21,628 bases of DNA from NCBI GenBank assembly GCA_038231615.1, contig JBBRLA010000053.1, positions 1 through 21,628 on the forward strand, written 5' to 3'. The notes under the pieces are model-generated. The model saw only the letters and a program-made list of their open reading frames with translations. It was not told the DNA's origin and made no database searches. A program made the position numbers and the translations under genes. Source of the stretch: JBBRLA01 sp038231615. Its GTDB lineage: Bacteria; Myxococcota_A; Polyangia; Palsa-1104; JAEUJZ01. This document shows positions 15,986 to 21,628 of the stretch, piece after piece. How positions within the stretch are numbered: position 1 is the first letter of the stretch; the number at the start of each line of letters is the position of its first letter.

Positions 15986-16506
15986 GTGCCGGGCTTGTGC
16001 TGCGGCGCCCGCGCCCCACGTTCGCGGGAGTCAATGACCAGGGTCACCGGGCCGTCGTTGACCAGTTCGACCTGCATCATGGCCCGGAAGCGCCCCGCGG
16101 CCACCGAAAGGCCGGTGCGCCTGGCCAGGGCGACGAAGTGGTCGTAAAGGGCCTCCGCCGGGCCCGGGGGCATCGCGTCGGTGAACGAGGGCCGGCGCCC
16201 CTTGCGACAATCGCCATACAGGGTGAACTGGCTGACCAGCAGCAGCGCCCCGCTGACGTCGCCCACCGAGCGGTTCATGGGGCCCTCCTTCCCATCGCCC
16301 GGAGCGTCGATCCCCCGGTCAACGGTGACATCTGGAAAGACCCGCAGGCCGGCGATCTTGTCCACCAGCCAGGCGGCGTCCTCCTCGGTGTCTCCCACCC
16401 CGACCCCCACAAGGACGCAGAGCCCATGCTGGATGCGGCAAAGGACCTCTCCGCTTTCGCCGAGCCGCACCTCGGCGCGGCGGACTCGCTGCACAACCGT
16501 TCGCAT
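15982..16506 (-). CDS. dtd: D-aminoacyl-tRNA deacylase
   Basis: A 174-residue cytoplasmic enzyme that hydrolyses D-aminoacyl-tRNA (and Gly-tRNA-Ala), which keeps D-amino acids out of proteins. The start MRTVVQRVRRAEV at 16506 matches the usual Dtd N-terminus; an in-frame ATG at 16524 would add six residues. Diagnostic motifs are both present: LLVSQFTLYGD (active-site SQFT) and LVNDGPVT, the NxGP Gly-cisPro element that gives chirality selection. Two features are longer than in the roughly 145-residue norm: an insert of about 15 residues before GPMNRSV (PDVTVDRGIDAPGDGKEGPMN) and a C-terminal extension SRERGARAPQHKPGT. It is first in a tight operon with two FadL-type proteins, which is not a functional neighbourhood I would expect, so the association may reflect shared transcription only. 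Confidence 0.93.
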   Translation of the reverse strand: MRTVVQRVRRAEVRLGESGEVLCRIQHGLCVLVGVGVGDTEEDAAWLVDKIAGLRVFPDVTVDRGIDAPGDGKEGPMNRSVGDVSGALLLVSQFTLYGDCRKGRRPSFTDAMPPGPAEALYDHFVALARRTGLSVAAGRFRAMMQVELVNDGPVTLVIDSRERGARAPQHKPGT

Positions 16507-16516
16507 CCACGATGCG

Positions 16517-16531
16517 GGTAACATCGTTACC
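16517..16531. promoter_or_regulatory. Palindrome just upstream of the dtd start
   Basis: GGTAAC (16517-16522) pairs with GTTACC (16526-16531) around a 3-base centre. It covers the alternative ATG at 16524 and lies 11 bases upstream of the canonical dtd start. An operator or a short hairpin in the leader are both possible. Confidence 0.3.
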
Positions 16532-16599
16532 GCAGGAAGTAAAGGCCCTGTCAGCGATGGAACGGGCCCGGATGCACAAACCCCATTAAACCCCCCGGC

Positions 16600-17439
16600 T
16601 CACTGCTGCCCGGGCGGTCCGAGCACGCGCAGCAGCTCCTGGATGAAGTGCGCCGGGTGCTCCCGGTGCAGGAAGTGTCCGCCTGGCATGTGGACGATCT
16701 CGTAGCGGTCCGCGTACAGGCGGCGGGCGCGCTCGAAGTCCTTGTGGCGCAGGATGCCGTCGTCCATGCCGGAGAAGGCCACGCCGGGGACCACGATCTT
16801 GCGGCGGAAAGCGGGCGGCGGCGGGAAGCGGATGGCGCGGTAATAGCCGACCGCGGCGGTCAGGCAGCCGGGCTGCTGGAATGCCTCCTTCACCGCGGCG
16901 GTCTCCTGCGGGGGGACCTGCCACGCCGGGGACCAGCGGTGTACCAGCTCATCGACGTAGGCGAAGTCGCGGGCGCGCACCATGGCCTCGGCGCCGCGGA
17001 GGCGCAGGGGCAAAAAGTGGCGTACGCCCCACAGGACCCGCGGGGTGGGGAGCAGGGAGCCCGGGTGCGGGATGGCGATGGTGACCAGCAGGCGGACTCG
17101 CGCCGGGCCGACGATCGCGGCAAGGTAGGCCGCGCTGGCGCCCCAGTCATGGCCCACCACCACCGCGCGCTGCTCGCCGAGCGCCTCGATCAGGGAAAGC
17201 ACGTCCCGGCCCAGGGTCTCGCTGTCGTACTTGCCGTCCGCCGGAATGGCGGTGGGGAAGTAGCCGCGCAAAAAGGGGCTGACGGCGCGGTAGCCGGCGG
17301 CGGCCAGTGCCGGCCGGATCTGGTCCCAGGTGTGGGCCGTGTCGGGGAAGCCATGGAGCAAAAGGACCAGCGGCCCCATGCCCTCCTGAAGGTAAGCGAA
17401 CCGGAGGCCGTTGGCCTCCACGTACTGAATGGTAGACAC
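16600..17439 (-). CDS. Alpha/beta hydrolase, epoxide hydrolase / haloalkane dehalogenase type
   Basis: A 279-residue protein from the GTG at 17439, chosen because family members start just before VEANGLRFAYLQEG; the open frame continues to 17586, but that extension is not domain-like. The oxyanion motif HGFPDTAHTW lies at 29-38. The nucleophile is Asp98 in VVGHDWGASAAYL, where Asp in place of Ser is the mark of epoxide hydrolases and haloalkane dehalogenases. A likely acid is in FSGMDDGILR and the catalytic His255 is in MPGGHFLHREHP. It would hydrolyse an epoxide or halide through an alkyl-enzyme ester in the cytoplasm; Trp/Tyr lid residues that would separate the two activities are not resolved here. 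It is upstream of dtd on the same strand after a 93-base gap. The Shine-Dalgarno is weak. Confidence 0.85.
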   Translation of the reverse strand: MSTIQYVEANGLRFAYLQEGMGPLVLLLHGFPDTAHTWDQIRPALAAAGYRAVSPFLRGYFPTAIPADGKYDSETLGRDVLSLIEALGEQRAVVVGHDWGASAAYLAAIVGPARVRLLVTIAIPHPGSLLPTPRVLWGVRHFLPLRLRGAEAMVRARDFAYVDELVHRWSPAWQVPPQETAAVKEAFQQPGCLTAAVGYYRAIRFPPPPAFRRKIVVPGVAFSGMDDGILRHKDFERARRLYADRYEIVHMPGGHFLHREHPAHFIQELLRVLGPPGQQ

Positions 17440-17554
17440 GGCCTGTGACCCTATCCTGGCGGGCCGACGCTGTCCAGCAGGTACCCAACTCGTGGGGCGC
17501 GGATCCCCTGCGTAGGGGTCGTCGGAGAGCAGAAACTGGCGCGGGGCAAAGAGA

Positions 17555-17618
17555 CGGGGTACCTCCACTTGGTCAAACCACACCAATGCCCGGGTAGCCG
17601 CCCGGGGGAGGTACCCCG
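17555..17618 (+). promoter_or_regulatory. Three-way-junction inverted repeat that hides the transposase ribosome-binding site
   Basis: Bases 17555-17566 pair perfectly with 17607-17618 (12 bp). Enclosed are two smaller hairpins: 17569-17573 with 17582-17586 (TTGGT/ACCAA) and 17589-17594 with 17601-17606 (CCCGGG/CCCGGG). The 3' arm contains GGAGG at 17607-17611, the only good Shine-Dalgarno for the GTG transposase start at 17622, and its partner CCTCC is in the 5' arm. A competing pairing exists between 17563-17569 (CTCCACT) and 17621-17627 (AGTGGAG), which overlaps the start codon. Sequestering a transposase start in RNA read in from outside is a known theme in IS10, IS50 and IS200; its operation here is inference. 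Confidence 0.55.
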
Positions 17619-18642
17619 CCAGTGGAGTCTACCAACAATCGAGACGAGTCGTGGCTGCATGTCGTGCGAGAAGCGTTCGTGCAGACGGATGGTTCGAGTC
17701 AGGCGATGGCGATGGCGATCCGCAGGCAGTTGTGGACGCGGCCAGCCGGTCTGCGCGTGGCAGCGGCGTTGGTCGAGGGCCTGACGGAGTTGGCGCGGTA
17801 CGCGGACGAAGGACCCGCCTCGATGGTGGATGCCGTCGACCTGGAGTCCGAGGCCGTGGCGGTCGCGCGGCGAGTTGTACGCCCCCTGCTGCAGGCCAAG
17901 ATGCAGGCTCGGCTTGACGCGCTCGATGAGCAACTGGCGGGCACGACCCGGTGCGTGGAGTGCAACGGGCCGATGGAGTCACAGGGACGTCGCGGTCGAA
18001 GCTGGGACGGAGTGGTCGGTCCGCTTGCGCTCAAGCGCCGATACAGCTACTGCGAGCCGTGCGCAAAGGGCCGCGCCCCGGCGCAGGAGGCGCTAGGGCT
18101 ACCCGACGGGGATTTCACACCGCGGTTGGAGGAGGTGTGCACGATGATGGCCACCACGGTGCCCTTCGGCACGGCCACCTCACTGGTGGCCAAGCTGTGC
18201 GGCATCGAGGTCAGCGTCAAGGCCGTCGAGGGCATGGTCGAGCGCCGAGCGGAACAGGTCGTGGCCATCGACCACCAGGAGGCGGTGCGGTGCGCGCCCT
18301 TTGACGACGGGGGACTGCCGGTCCCGACGCAGGAGCGGCCCGTTGACGCCGTGCCCATTGAGGAGATGCCTAAGGTGGCGTACCTGGAACTGGATGGGGT
18401 CATTCCGATCACGCGCGAAGAACTTACGGGCAAGGAGCTTTTGCCCGCCGACCGTCGACGGCAGCAGCGCGCCAAGAAGAACAAGGTCCAGGGCGGCAAG
18501 GGGCGCCGCTACCGCATCGTCGGACGCGAGGTGAACAACGCCGTCCTGTACGACGGCAAGGACTGTGCAGCCCAGAGTCCGGGGCGTGGCTGCCTCCTTT
18601 CCAAGACCTACGTCTCGCACCTGGGTGACTGGCTCGCCTTCT
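17555..18642 (+). mobile_element. Truncated insertion sequence, probable ISKra4 family
   Basis: The element is recognised from its transposase and the folded leader before it. The left boundary is placed at the structured repeat, but the true terminal repeat is not identified. The right boundary is where transposase similarity stops and antisense DUF262 sequence starts (about 18633-18655). The 3' half of the transposase, the right terminal repeat and any target duplication are missing, so the element should be immobile on its own. Confidence 0.5.
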
Positions 18643-18851
18643 CGCAACATCACACACAGGAGTGCACGCACCCGCGCGCTTCGGTGGTCATGGCGCTCGG
18701 GGAAGGGCTTTGCAGGGAAGTCAAGCTCGATCCCGTCCACCATTTTAGGAACTGGATCTTTAGAAATCACCTCCCGCAGATTCTTGAGTTGCACCAGGAT
18801 GCGGCTCGGATTCAACCCGCCGAATGTCTGAGTGAATGCACTGACCCATAG
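17622..18851 (+). pseudogene. ISKra4-family transposase, 3' truncated
   Basis: The GTG at 17622 opens a 409-codon frame. About the first 340 residues read as an ISKra4-type transposase: an alpha-helical N-terminus, a putative zinc-binding CVEC (111-114) and CEPC (144-147) flanking WDGVVGPLALKRRYSYC, then EALGLPDGDFTPRLEEV, and the first catalytic Asp in YLELDGV (Asp258). RRYRIVGREVNNAVLY and KTYVSHLGDWLAF match the stretch after that Asp. From about 18642 the frame continues as the antisense of a DUF262 gene and contains none of the second Asp or Glu of the DDE triad, so the enzyme must be inactive. The family assignment is from memory of the motifs. The start is supported by GGAGG 10 bases upstream, itself buried in a stem. 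Confidence 0.7.
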
Positions 18852-19946
18852 CCACCGACGCAACAGGGCCTTCTGGTCCTCGGAAGGCGCACCGTCGCAA
18901 CGGCCGAAGAAGGCCGCGAGCCCGACGAGTTGCATGCTGTACGGTAGCAAGCGGCTGTTTGGGATGCCCGCGGCACGTAGGAACTCCACCGCGTCGAGCA
19001 ACCCTTTCCGTGCTTCTACGATGGCAGCGGGGAGATTCTCAGCGGCGGCGTTTTGCGTCTCCTGGGCGAGCTGGTCCCACTCCGTTCGAAAGGGGTCTAG
19101 TTCTGCGGCAAGCAGTACGACGCGCAGCACCACGACGCGATCTACCTCCCCAAATCCACTACGCACGATCTCTGACACGATCGAATCGATGTGCCAGGCA
19201 AGCCGGAAGGTCTCTTTCCCATCGTCCTCAGTATAGGTCAGGGCGGAGAACATCTCGTCGGCCCCAATCTTTTGCCCCTTGCGGTTTAGGCGCGTGAAGC
19301 TCTCGACGACCAAGCGCAGAGAGTCCGTCGCGAAGATGACGAGTGGGACCCGATATGCCGTGAGCGCCGACGAGACCATTTCTATGCGCTCGACCCAGGT
19401 TTCGCGTATGGCGATGTCAGGTGTTCCGCCTGGTGCGCCCATGATCCGCTGGGCGGCACCGTAGAGACCCTTGGTGCCCATCAACTCAGAGACCCTCACC
19501 GCCGAGAGTGGAGGCGGCGGATCATCGAAGTAGACAAAATTGTCGGAGGCGGCGTCGTAGTGCATGAGCCACCGATCCGTGTCGCTGTCATCCCCAGGGC
19601 TACCCTTCAACTCATCAAGCAGCAGGACTCCGGCAAGGGTAGTCAGGCGTTGCTGTCCGTCTTGCACAAGGAGCTTCCCTCCCGGGAAGTCAGGAAGGCG
19701 AAGGGGACCCAATCGGCTCGACATCGGTCGCGGCTTGGTGGACTCCCAAAAGAGCAGCGTCCCGATTGGATATTGTTTTCGAACCGAGTCGAAGAGGCTG
19801 AGCATTCGCTCGCGGTCCCAGGTAAAGTCCCGCTGAAAGTTTGGTACTCGCACGCGCCCCTGGCGCACCCATTTGAGCAGGTCGCGCAGGTGCAACACCT
19901 GAGGGATGATTTCAGGGGCGTCGTCGAGACGTTCTGGTTGGCGCAT
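18180..19946 (-). CDS. DUF262 (GmrSD N-terminal type) protein with its C-terminus replaced by antisense transposase sequence
   Basis: The frame of 588 codons starts at the ATG at 19946, 2 bases past the stop of a short upstream frame whose end carries GAGGAT. About residues 1-432 are DUF262: VPNFQRDFTWDRERMLSLFDSVRKQYPIGTLLFWES (34-69), LLVQDGQQRLTTLAGVLL (92-109, the nucleotide-binding core with DGQQR) and FTRLNRKGQKIGADEMFSALTY (217-238). DUF262 domains occur in GmrSD restriction enzymes and related phage-defence proteins, where they bind or hydrolyse nucleotides. The conserved late motif HRSARVRALLC (420-430) is followed at about residue 434 by translation of the antisense of the neighbouring transposase, so the natural C-terminus is lost. 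The G+C bias looks weaker here than in flanking genes, consistent with acquisition by transfer. Whether the chimera is still functional is unknown. Confidence 0.75.
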   Translation of the reverse strand: MRQPERLDDAPEIIPQVLHLRDLLKWVRQGRVRVPNFQRDFTWDRERMLSLFDSVRKQYPIGTLLFWESTKPRPMSSRLGPLRLPDFPGGKLLVQDGQQRLTTLAGVLLLDELKGSPGDDSDTDRWLMHYDAASDNFVYFDDPPPPLSAVRVSELMGTKGLYGAAQRIMGAPGGTPDIAIRETWVERIEMVSSALTAYRVPLVIFATDSLRLVVESFTRLNRKGQKIGADEMFSALTYTEDDGKETFRLAWHIDSIVSEIVRSGFGEVDRVVVLRVVLLAAELDPFRTEWDQLAQETQNAAAENLPAAIVEARKGLLDAVEFLRAAGIPNSRLLPYSMQLVGLAAFFGRCDGAPSEDQKALLRRWLWVSAFTQTFGGLNPSRILVQLKNLREVISKDPVPKMVDGIELDFPAKPFPERHDHRSARVRALLCVMLREGEPVTQVRDVGLGKEAATPRTLGCTVLAVVQDGVVHLASDDAVAAPLAALDLVLLGALLPSTVGGQKLLARKFFARDRNDPIQFQVRHLRHLLNGHGVNGPLLRRDRQSPVVKGRAPHRLLVVDGHDLFRSALDHALDGLDADLDAAQLGHQ

Positions 19947-19948
19947 GC

Positions 19949-20233
19949 CTACAAGTCATCCTCAATGTGACGCACGAGTGCCTCGAGATCTCCATGCTGG
20001 TCGCGCGTCCGTAGATCGGCTTGTGTGAGCACGTCTACGTGGTCCCGTAGCGCGAGAATCATCATGGTATCGCCCTTGCCCTTCAGGTTGGCCTGCTCGA
20101 GCAGGTCCCGATCGGTTGGCGAGACAGGCGGAGTTTGAAACAAGGCAGTTGCCTTCGCCGTTGTCGGTTTCCCTGGCTGCGGAAGTCGGCGACTTCCGCA
20201 TCGATCCATACCGTTCCGCCACCGTTCTGGCAT
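19949..20233 (-). CDS. Short hypothetical frame directly upstream of the DUF262 gene
   Basis: The 94-codon frame runs from an ATG at 20233 to TAG, two bases before the DUF262 ATG. Its last 55 residues (TDRDLLEQANLKGKGDTMMILALRDHVDVLTQADLRTRDQHGDLEALVRHIEDDL) look protein-like: mixed charge, helical spacing, no low complexity. The first 35 residues (RCGSRRLPQPGKPTTAKATA) do not. Its tight spacing suggests translational coupling with DUF262. It may be the intact C-terminal end of a gene whose N-terminal part was lost or frameshifted; the neighbouring minus frame before it (20615-20170) looks coding-like in part. No family recognised. Confidence 0.4.
   Translation of the reverse strand: MPERWRNGMDRCGSRRLPQPGKPTTAKATALFQTPPVSPTDRDLLEQANLKGKGDTMMILALRDHVDVLTQADLRTRDQHGDLEALVRHIEDDL
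20178..20200. repeat. Perfect 23-base palindrome
   Basis: Two 11-base arms (20178-20188 and 20190-20200) surround a single centre base. It falls in the poorly coding stretch between the DUF262 gene and the DUF4384 lipoprotein. It could be a relic of a mobile element or an operator; no T-run follows on either strand. Confidence 0.55.
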
Positions 20234-20473
20234 GCTCCATCAGCCTCTCCGCTGCCAGGAACAGCGCCTGCGCCGATGAGCAGGACGCCTTTCCCTCGGC
20301 CAGCCGCAAAAGCGCCCGGGTCGCGCTCTTCAGGGCCGTTGCGCCCCGCTCTCCTTCGGATCTCGGGGCGGCTTTCTTGCCTTCCTCTTCGCGCATCCGG
20401 GCCGTCACCCCTTCCCGCAGCGCCTCGATCCCCTGCGCCCACTGACCTGTGACCGGCCTCCGGCGCTCCGCTC

Positions 20474-20489
20474 CGGCAGTCGACTGCCG
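20474..20489. repeat. Perfect 16-base palindrome
   Basis: CGGCAGTC pairs with GACTGCCG with no loop. It lies about 107 bases past the stop of the DUF4384 lipoprotein gene on the minus strand. The sequence is a candidate protein-binding site or part of a terminator complex. Confidence 0.5.
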
Positions 20490-20493
20490 CGGG

Positions 20494-20512
20494 CGGTGCC
20501 GGGCTGGCACCG
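20494..20512 (-). terminator. Hairpin downstream of the DUF4384 lipoprotein
   Basis: CGGTGCC (20494-20500) pairs with GGCACCG (20506-20512) around a 5-base loop. It lies 84 bases past the lipoprotein stop and 5 bases from the 16-base palindrome. There is no T-run, so the terminator role is tentative. Confidence 0.3.
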
Positions 20513-20595
20513 GCACCTGCGCCCCACCGCCTTCGCCAGCGCGTACCGCTCCGCCGTCGTCGTACCAGGCCCCCGCGCCGCCGGCCCAGCCCCGC

Positions 20596-21249
20596 TTACG
20601 AGCTGGGGCGGTCACCGACCCGGAAGGACAGGCACAAAAGGGCTATCCCCTCGGTGTCCAGCTCCTTCTGCAGGATGACGCAGGAGGGCTGCAAAAGGGT
20701 CCGCCGCAGATCATCGCTCAGGCGCTGCTTCTGCCGCCCGATCAGCCGGGGGTCCTTGAGCTGGTCGCGCAGCACCGGATCGTCCGGCGGCAGGACGCCG
20801 CGCCGCGCGGACCCCGCCAAAAGGGCTGGCAGGGTGTCGGGGGCCAGCGGTCGCGCCGCGGCGATCAGGACCAGGCGTTCCTCGCCGGGCGCCTCGCCCA
20901 GGCGCAGCGCTTGCCCAGGCGGGATGAGCAAGGGGGCCCCCGGGTCCACGCGCTCGTCGTCTTCAGGCCGCACGGGAAAGAGCAGCTCCGGTGGCCTGCC
21001 GGCGTTGATGTCGATCAGGTAGACGAATACCTTGCGCTCCACCTCCACGCTCACCCGCAGTCCATCTCCGGGGCGCAAGCTCTCGCCGCCCGCCAGCGCG
21101 CGGGCCTGCGGGCCCAAGAGCGACACGACCATGCGCACGGTGACGCGCTCGCGCAAAGGCGGCAGGTCCGGGCGCAGGGCGCGGCGTCCGTCCGCGCAGC
21201 CGGCCAGCAAGAGACAGGGGAGCAGGGCCAGAGAACTCATCTTGCGCAT
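20596..21249 (-). CDS. Lipoprotein with a DUF4384 domain
   Basis: A 217-residue protein from the ATG at 21249, which has GGGGAGA 5 bases upstream; the open frame runs 23 codons further, but that part would precede the signal peptide. Residues 1-17 are a signal peptide (RKMSSLALLPCLLLAG) with lipobox LAGC at Cys18. The body has the DUF4384 pattern: ESLRPGDGLRVSVEVERKVFVYLIDINAGRPPELLFPV, then DERVDPGAPLLIPPGQALRLGEAPGEERLVLIAA. DUF4384 modules are found at the surface or in the periplasm and are often encoded near caspase-like, CHAT or TIR signalling proteins; the molecular role is not known. The C-terminal third (RQKQRLSDDLRRTLLQPSC) is helical. It is divergent from the TIR gene, and the 67 bases between must hold both promoters. 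Confidence 0.82.
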   Translation of the reverse strand: MRKMSSLALLPCLLLAGCADGRRALRPDLPPLRERVTVRMVVSLLGPQARALAGGESLRPGDGLRVSVEVERKVFVYLIDINAGRPPELLFPVRPEDDERVDPGAPLLIPPGQALRLGEAPGEERLVLIAAARPLAPDTLPALLAGSARRGVLPPDDPVLRDQLKDPRLIGRQKQRLSDDLRRTLLQPSCVILQKELDTEGIALLCLSFRVGDRPSS

Positions 21250-21273
21250 GGCGTCTCCCCGTAGGATCAGGAT

Positions 21274-21279
21274 AGTATA
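21274..21279 (-). promoter_or_regulatory. Possible -10 box for the DUF4384 gene
   Basis: On the minus strand these bases read TATACT, 24 bases upstream of the ATG at 21249. This gives a leader of about 18 bases that includes the GGGGAGA Shine-Dalgarno. No good -35 is found 17 bases further up. Confidence 0.3.
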
Positions 21280-21316
21280 CGCTCGCCGGTCTGCCGATCG
21301 GACATGTCGTTCGACC

Positions 21317-21628
21317 ATGGCCCAGCCGCCGATCCGTGTGTTCCTCAGCTATGCCTCCGCCGATGCAGAATACTGCCAGGCGCTGGTGGCGCAGTTGTCC
21401 TCCCTGGTCCGCCGGGGGCATATCACGCTGTGGTACCGGGGGCAGGTCCTGGCCGGCGGCGCAGTGGCCACGGAGGTCAGCCAGCAGCTCGGGGAGGCTG
21501 AGCTGCTCCTGCACCTGGTGAGCGCCGACTACCTGGCCGATGACGAACTCCGCGCTCGCGAGGTGGTCCCGGCCCTGGCCCGGCAGCAGGCCGGGGCGCG
21601 CGTCATCCCGGTGCTGGTCCGAGCGGCC
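21317..21628 (+). CDS. TIR-domain protein (N-terminal part, runs off the window)
   Basis: The ATG at 21317 opens a frame of 104 codons that is still open at the right edge. The visible part is almost a whole TIR domain: IRVFLSYASADAEYCQALVAQLSSLVRRG (residues 5-33) is strand A and helix A, ITLWYRGQVLAGGAVATEVSQQL is the BB-loop region, and ELLLHLVSADYLADDELRAREVVPAL contains the Glu-bearing helix that is catalytic in NAD-cleaving TIRs. ARVIPVLVRAA is the fourth strand. Bacterial TIR proteins of this type act in phage defence or as signalling effectors and often have extra repeats or sensor domains after the TIR. That part is beyond the window, so its function cannot be called. No Shine-Dalgarno is visible before the ATG. 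It diverges from the DUF4384 gene. Confidence 0.85.
   Translation, partial: MAQPPIRVFLSYASADAEYCQALVAQLSSLVRRGHITLWYRGQVLAGGAVATEVSQQLGEAELLLHLVSADYLADDELRAREVVPALARQQAGARVIPVLVRAA

Larger units (their letters stand above)
20234..20595 (-). other. Stretch of about 360 bases without a convincing gene; possible decayed coding sequence
   Basis: The minus frame here (part of a 217-codon open frame from 20615) contains a helical-looking segment, LKSATRALLRLAEGKASCSSAQALFLAAERLMEHARTVAERYG, at about 20325-20205. The rest of that frame is Gly/Arg/Pro-rich and reads like antisense or noise. A frameshift into the frame ending at 19949 would join the two coding-like parts, so a broken gene is possible. 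Two palindromes (20474-20489 and 20494-20512) sit in the same stretch. No family was recognised and I would not call a product. Confidence 0.3.

Noticed and set aside
17505..17518. CCCCT-gcgt-AGGGG hairpin as a terminal repeat of the IS
   Set aside because: Only 5 bp, no copy at the other end is available because the right end is lost; not enough to define an IS boundary.
17440..17586. Extension of the alpha/beta hydrolase frame upstream of the GTG at 17439
   Set aside because: The family N-terminus begins right after the GTG; the extension overlaps the structured IS leader and has no domain character.
20449..21264. Plus-strand 271-codon frame opposite the DUF4384 lipoprotein
   Set aside because: Gln/Arg/Gly-rich shadow; the minus strand has a lipobox, a Shine-Dalgarno and domain motifs.
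1..21628. CRISPR array, tRNA or rRNA genes
   Set aside because: No regularly spaced repeats, no cloverleaf-like sequence and no rRNA-like stretch were seen on reading both strands.

Overview
The window is G+C-rich and most likely chromosomal DNA from a myxobacterium-like organism (Myxococcota or a close deltaproteobacterial relative). The first reading frame ends in a glycine-rich stretch, a single membrane helix and an arginine cluster, which is the layout of a MYXO-CTERM sorting tail. Several genes encode lipoproteins or outer-membrane proteins with no obvious close relatives, which also fits that group. This assignment is inference; there is no rRNA or other marker gene to confirm it.

Left part (1-4250): the 3' end of a MYXO-CTERM surface protein converges, across a cluster of GC-rich hairpins, on a minus-strand pair. 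That pair is a hybrid malic enzyme (MaeB type, with a phosphotransacetylase-like tail) followed by an uncharacterised membrane-anchored protein. A small conserved protein of unknown function is transcribed divergently from the malic enzyme.

Middle part (4250-12390): a small cysteine-rich lipoprotein; a large lipoprotein, perhaps a beta-propeller; a TMEM43-like membrane-anchored protein; an esterase; a FAD-dependent oxidoreductase with a C-terminal Rieske domain; and two tandem paralogous metallo-beta-lactamase-fold hydrolases whose reading frames overlap. All are on the minus strand except the TMEM43-like gene.

Operon at 12385-16506 (minus): dtd (D-aminoacyl-tRNA deacylase) is followed by two FadL/OMPP1-type outer-membrane barrel proteins and a propeller-like lipoprotein. 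Each junction overlaps by 4 to 13 bases, so the four genes are probably one transcript with coupled translation. An epoxide-hydrolase-like alpha/beta hydrolase lies upstream on the same strand.

Right part (17440-21628): this looks like an accessory or defence-type region. A 3'-truncated transposase, apparently ISKra4 family, abuts a DUF262 (GmrSD-type) gene that has lost its own 3' end. Each frame now reads into the antisense of the other. Just upstream of the transposase GTG is a foldable inverted repeat that contains the transposase Shine-Dalgarno sequence in one arm. Beyond the DUF262 gene is a palindrome-rich stretch with at most a decayed gene. Last come a DUF4384 lipoprotein and, divergently, the start of a TIR-domain protein that runs off the window. 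I see no complete new system. The most unusual items are the DUF262/transposase chimera with its folded leader, and the DUF4384/TIR pair at the edge.
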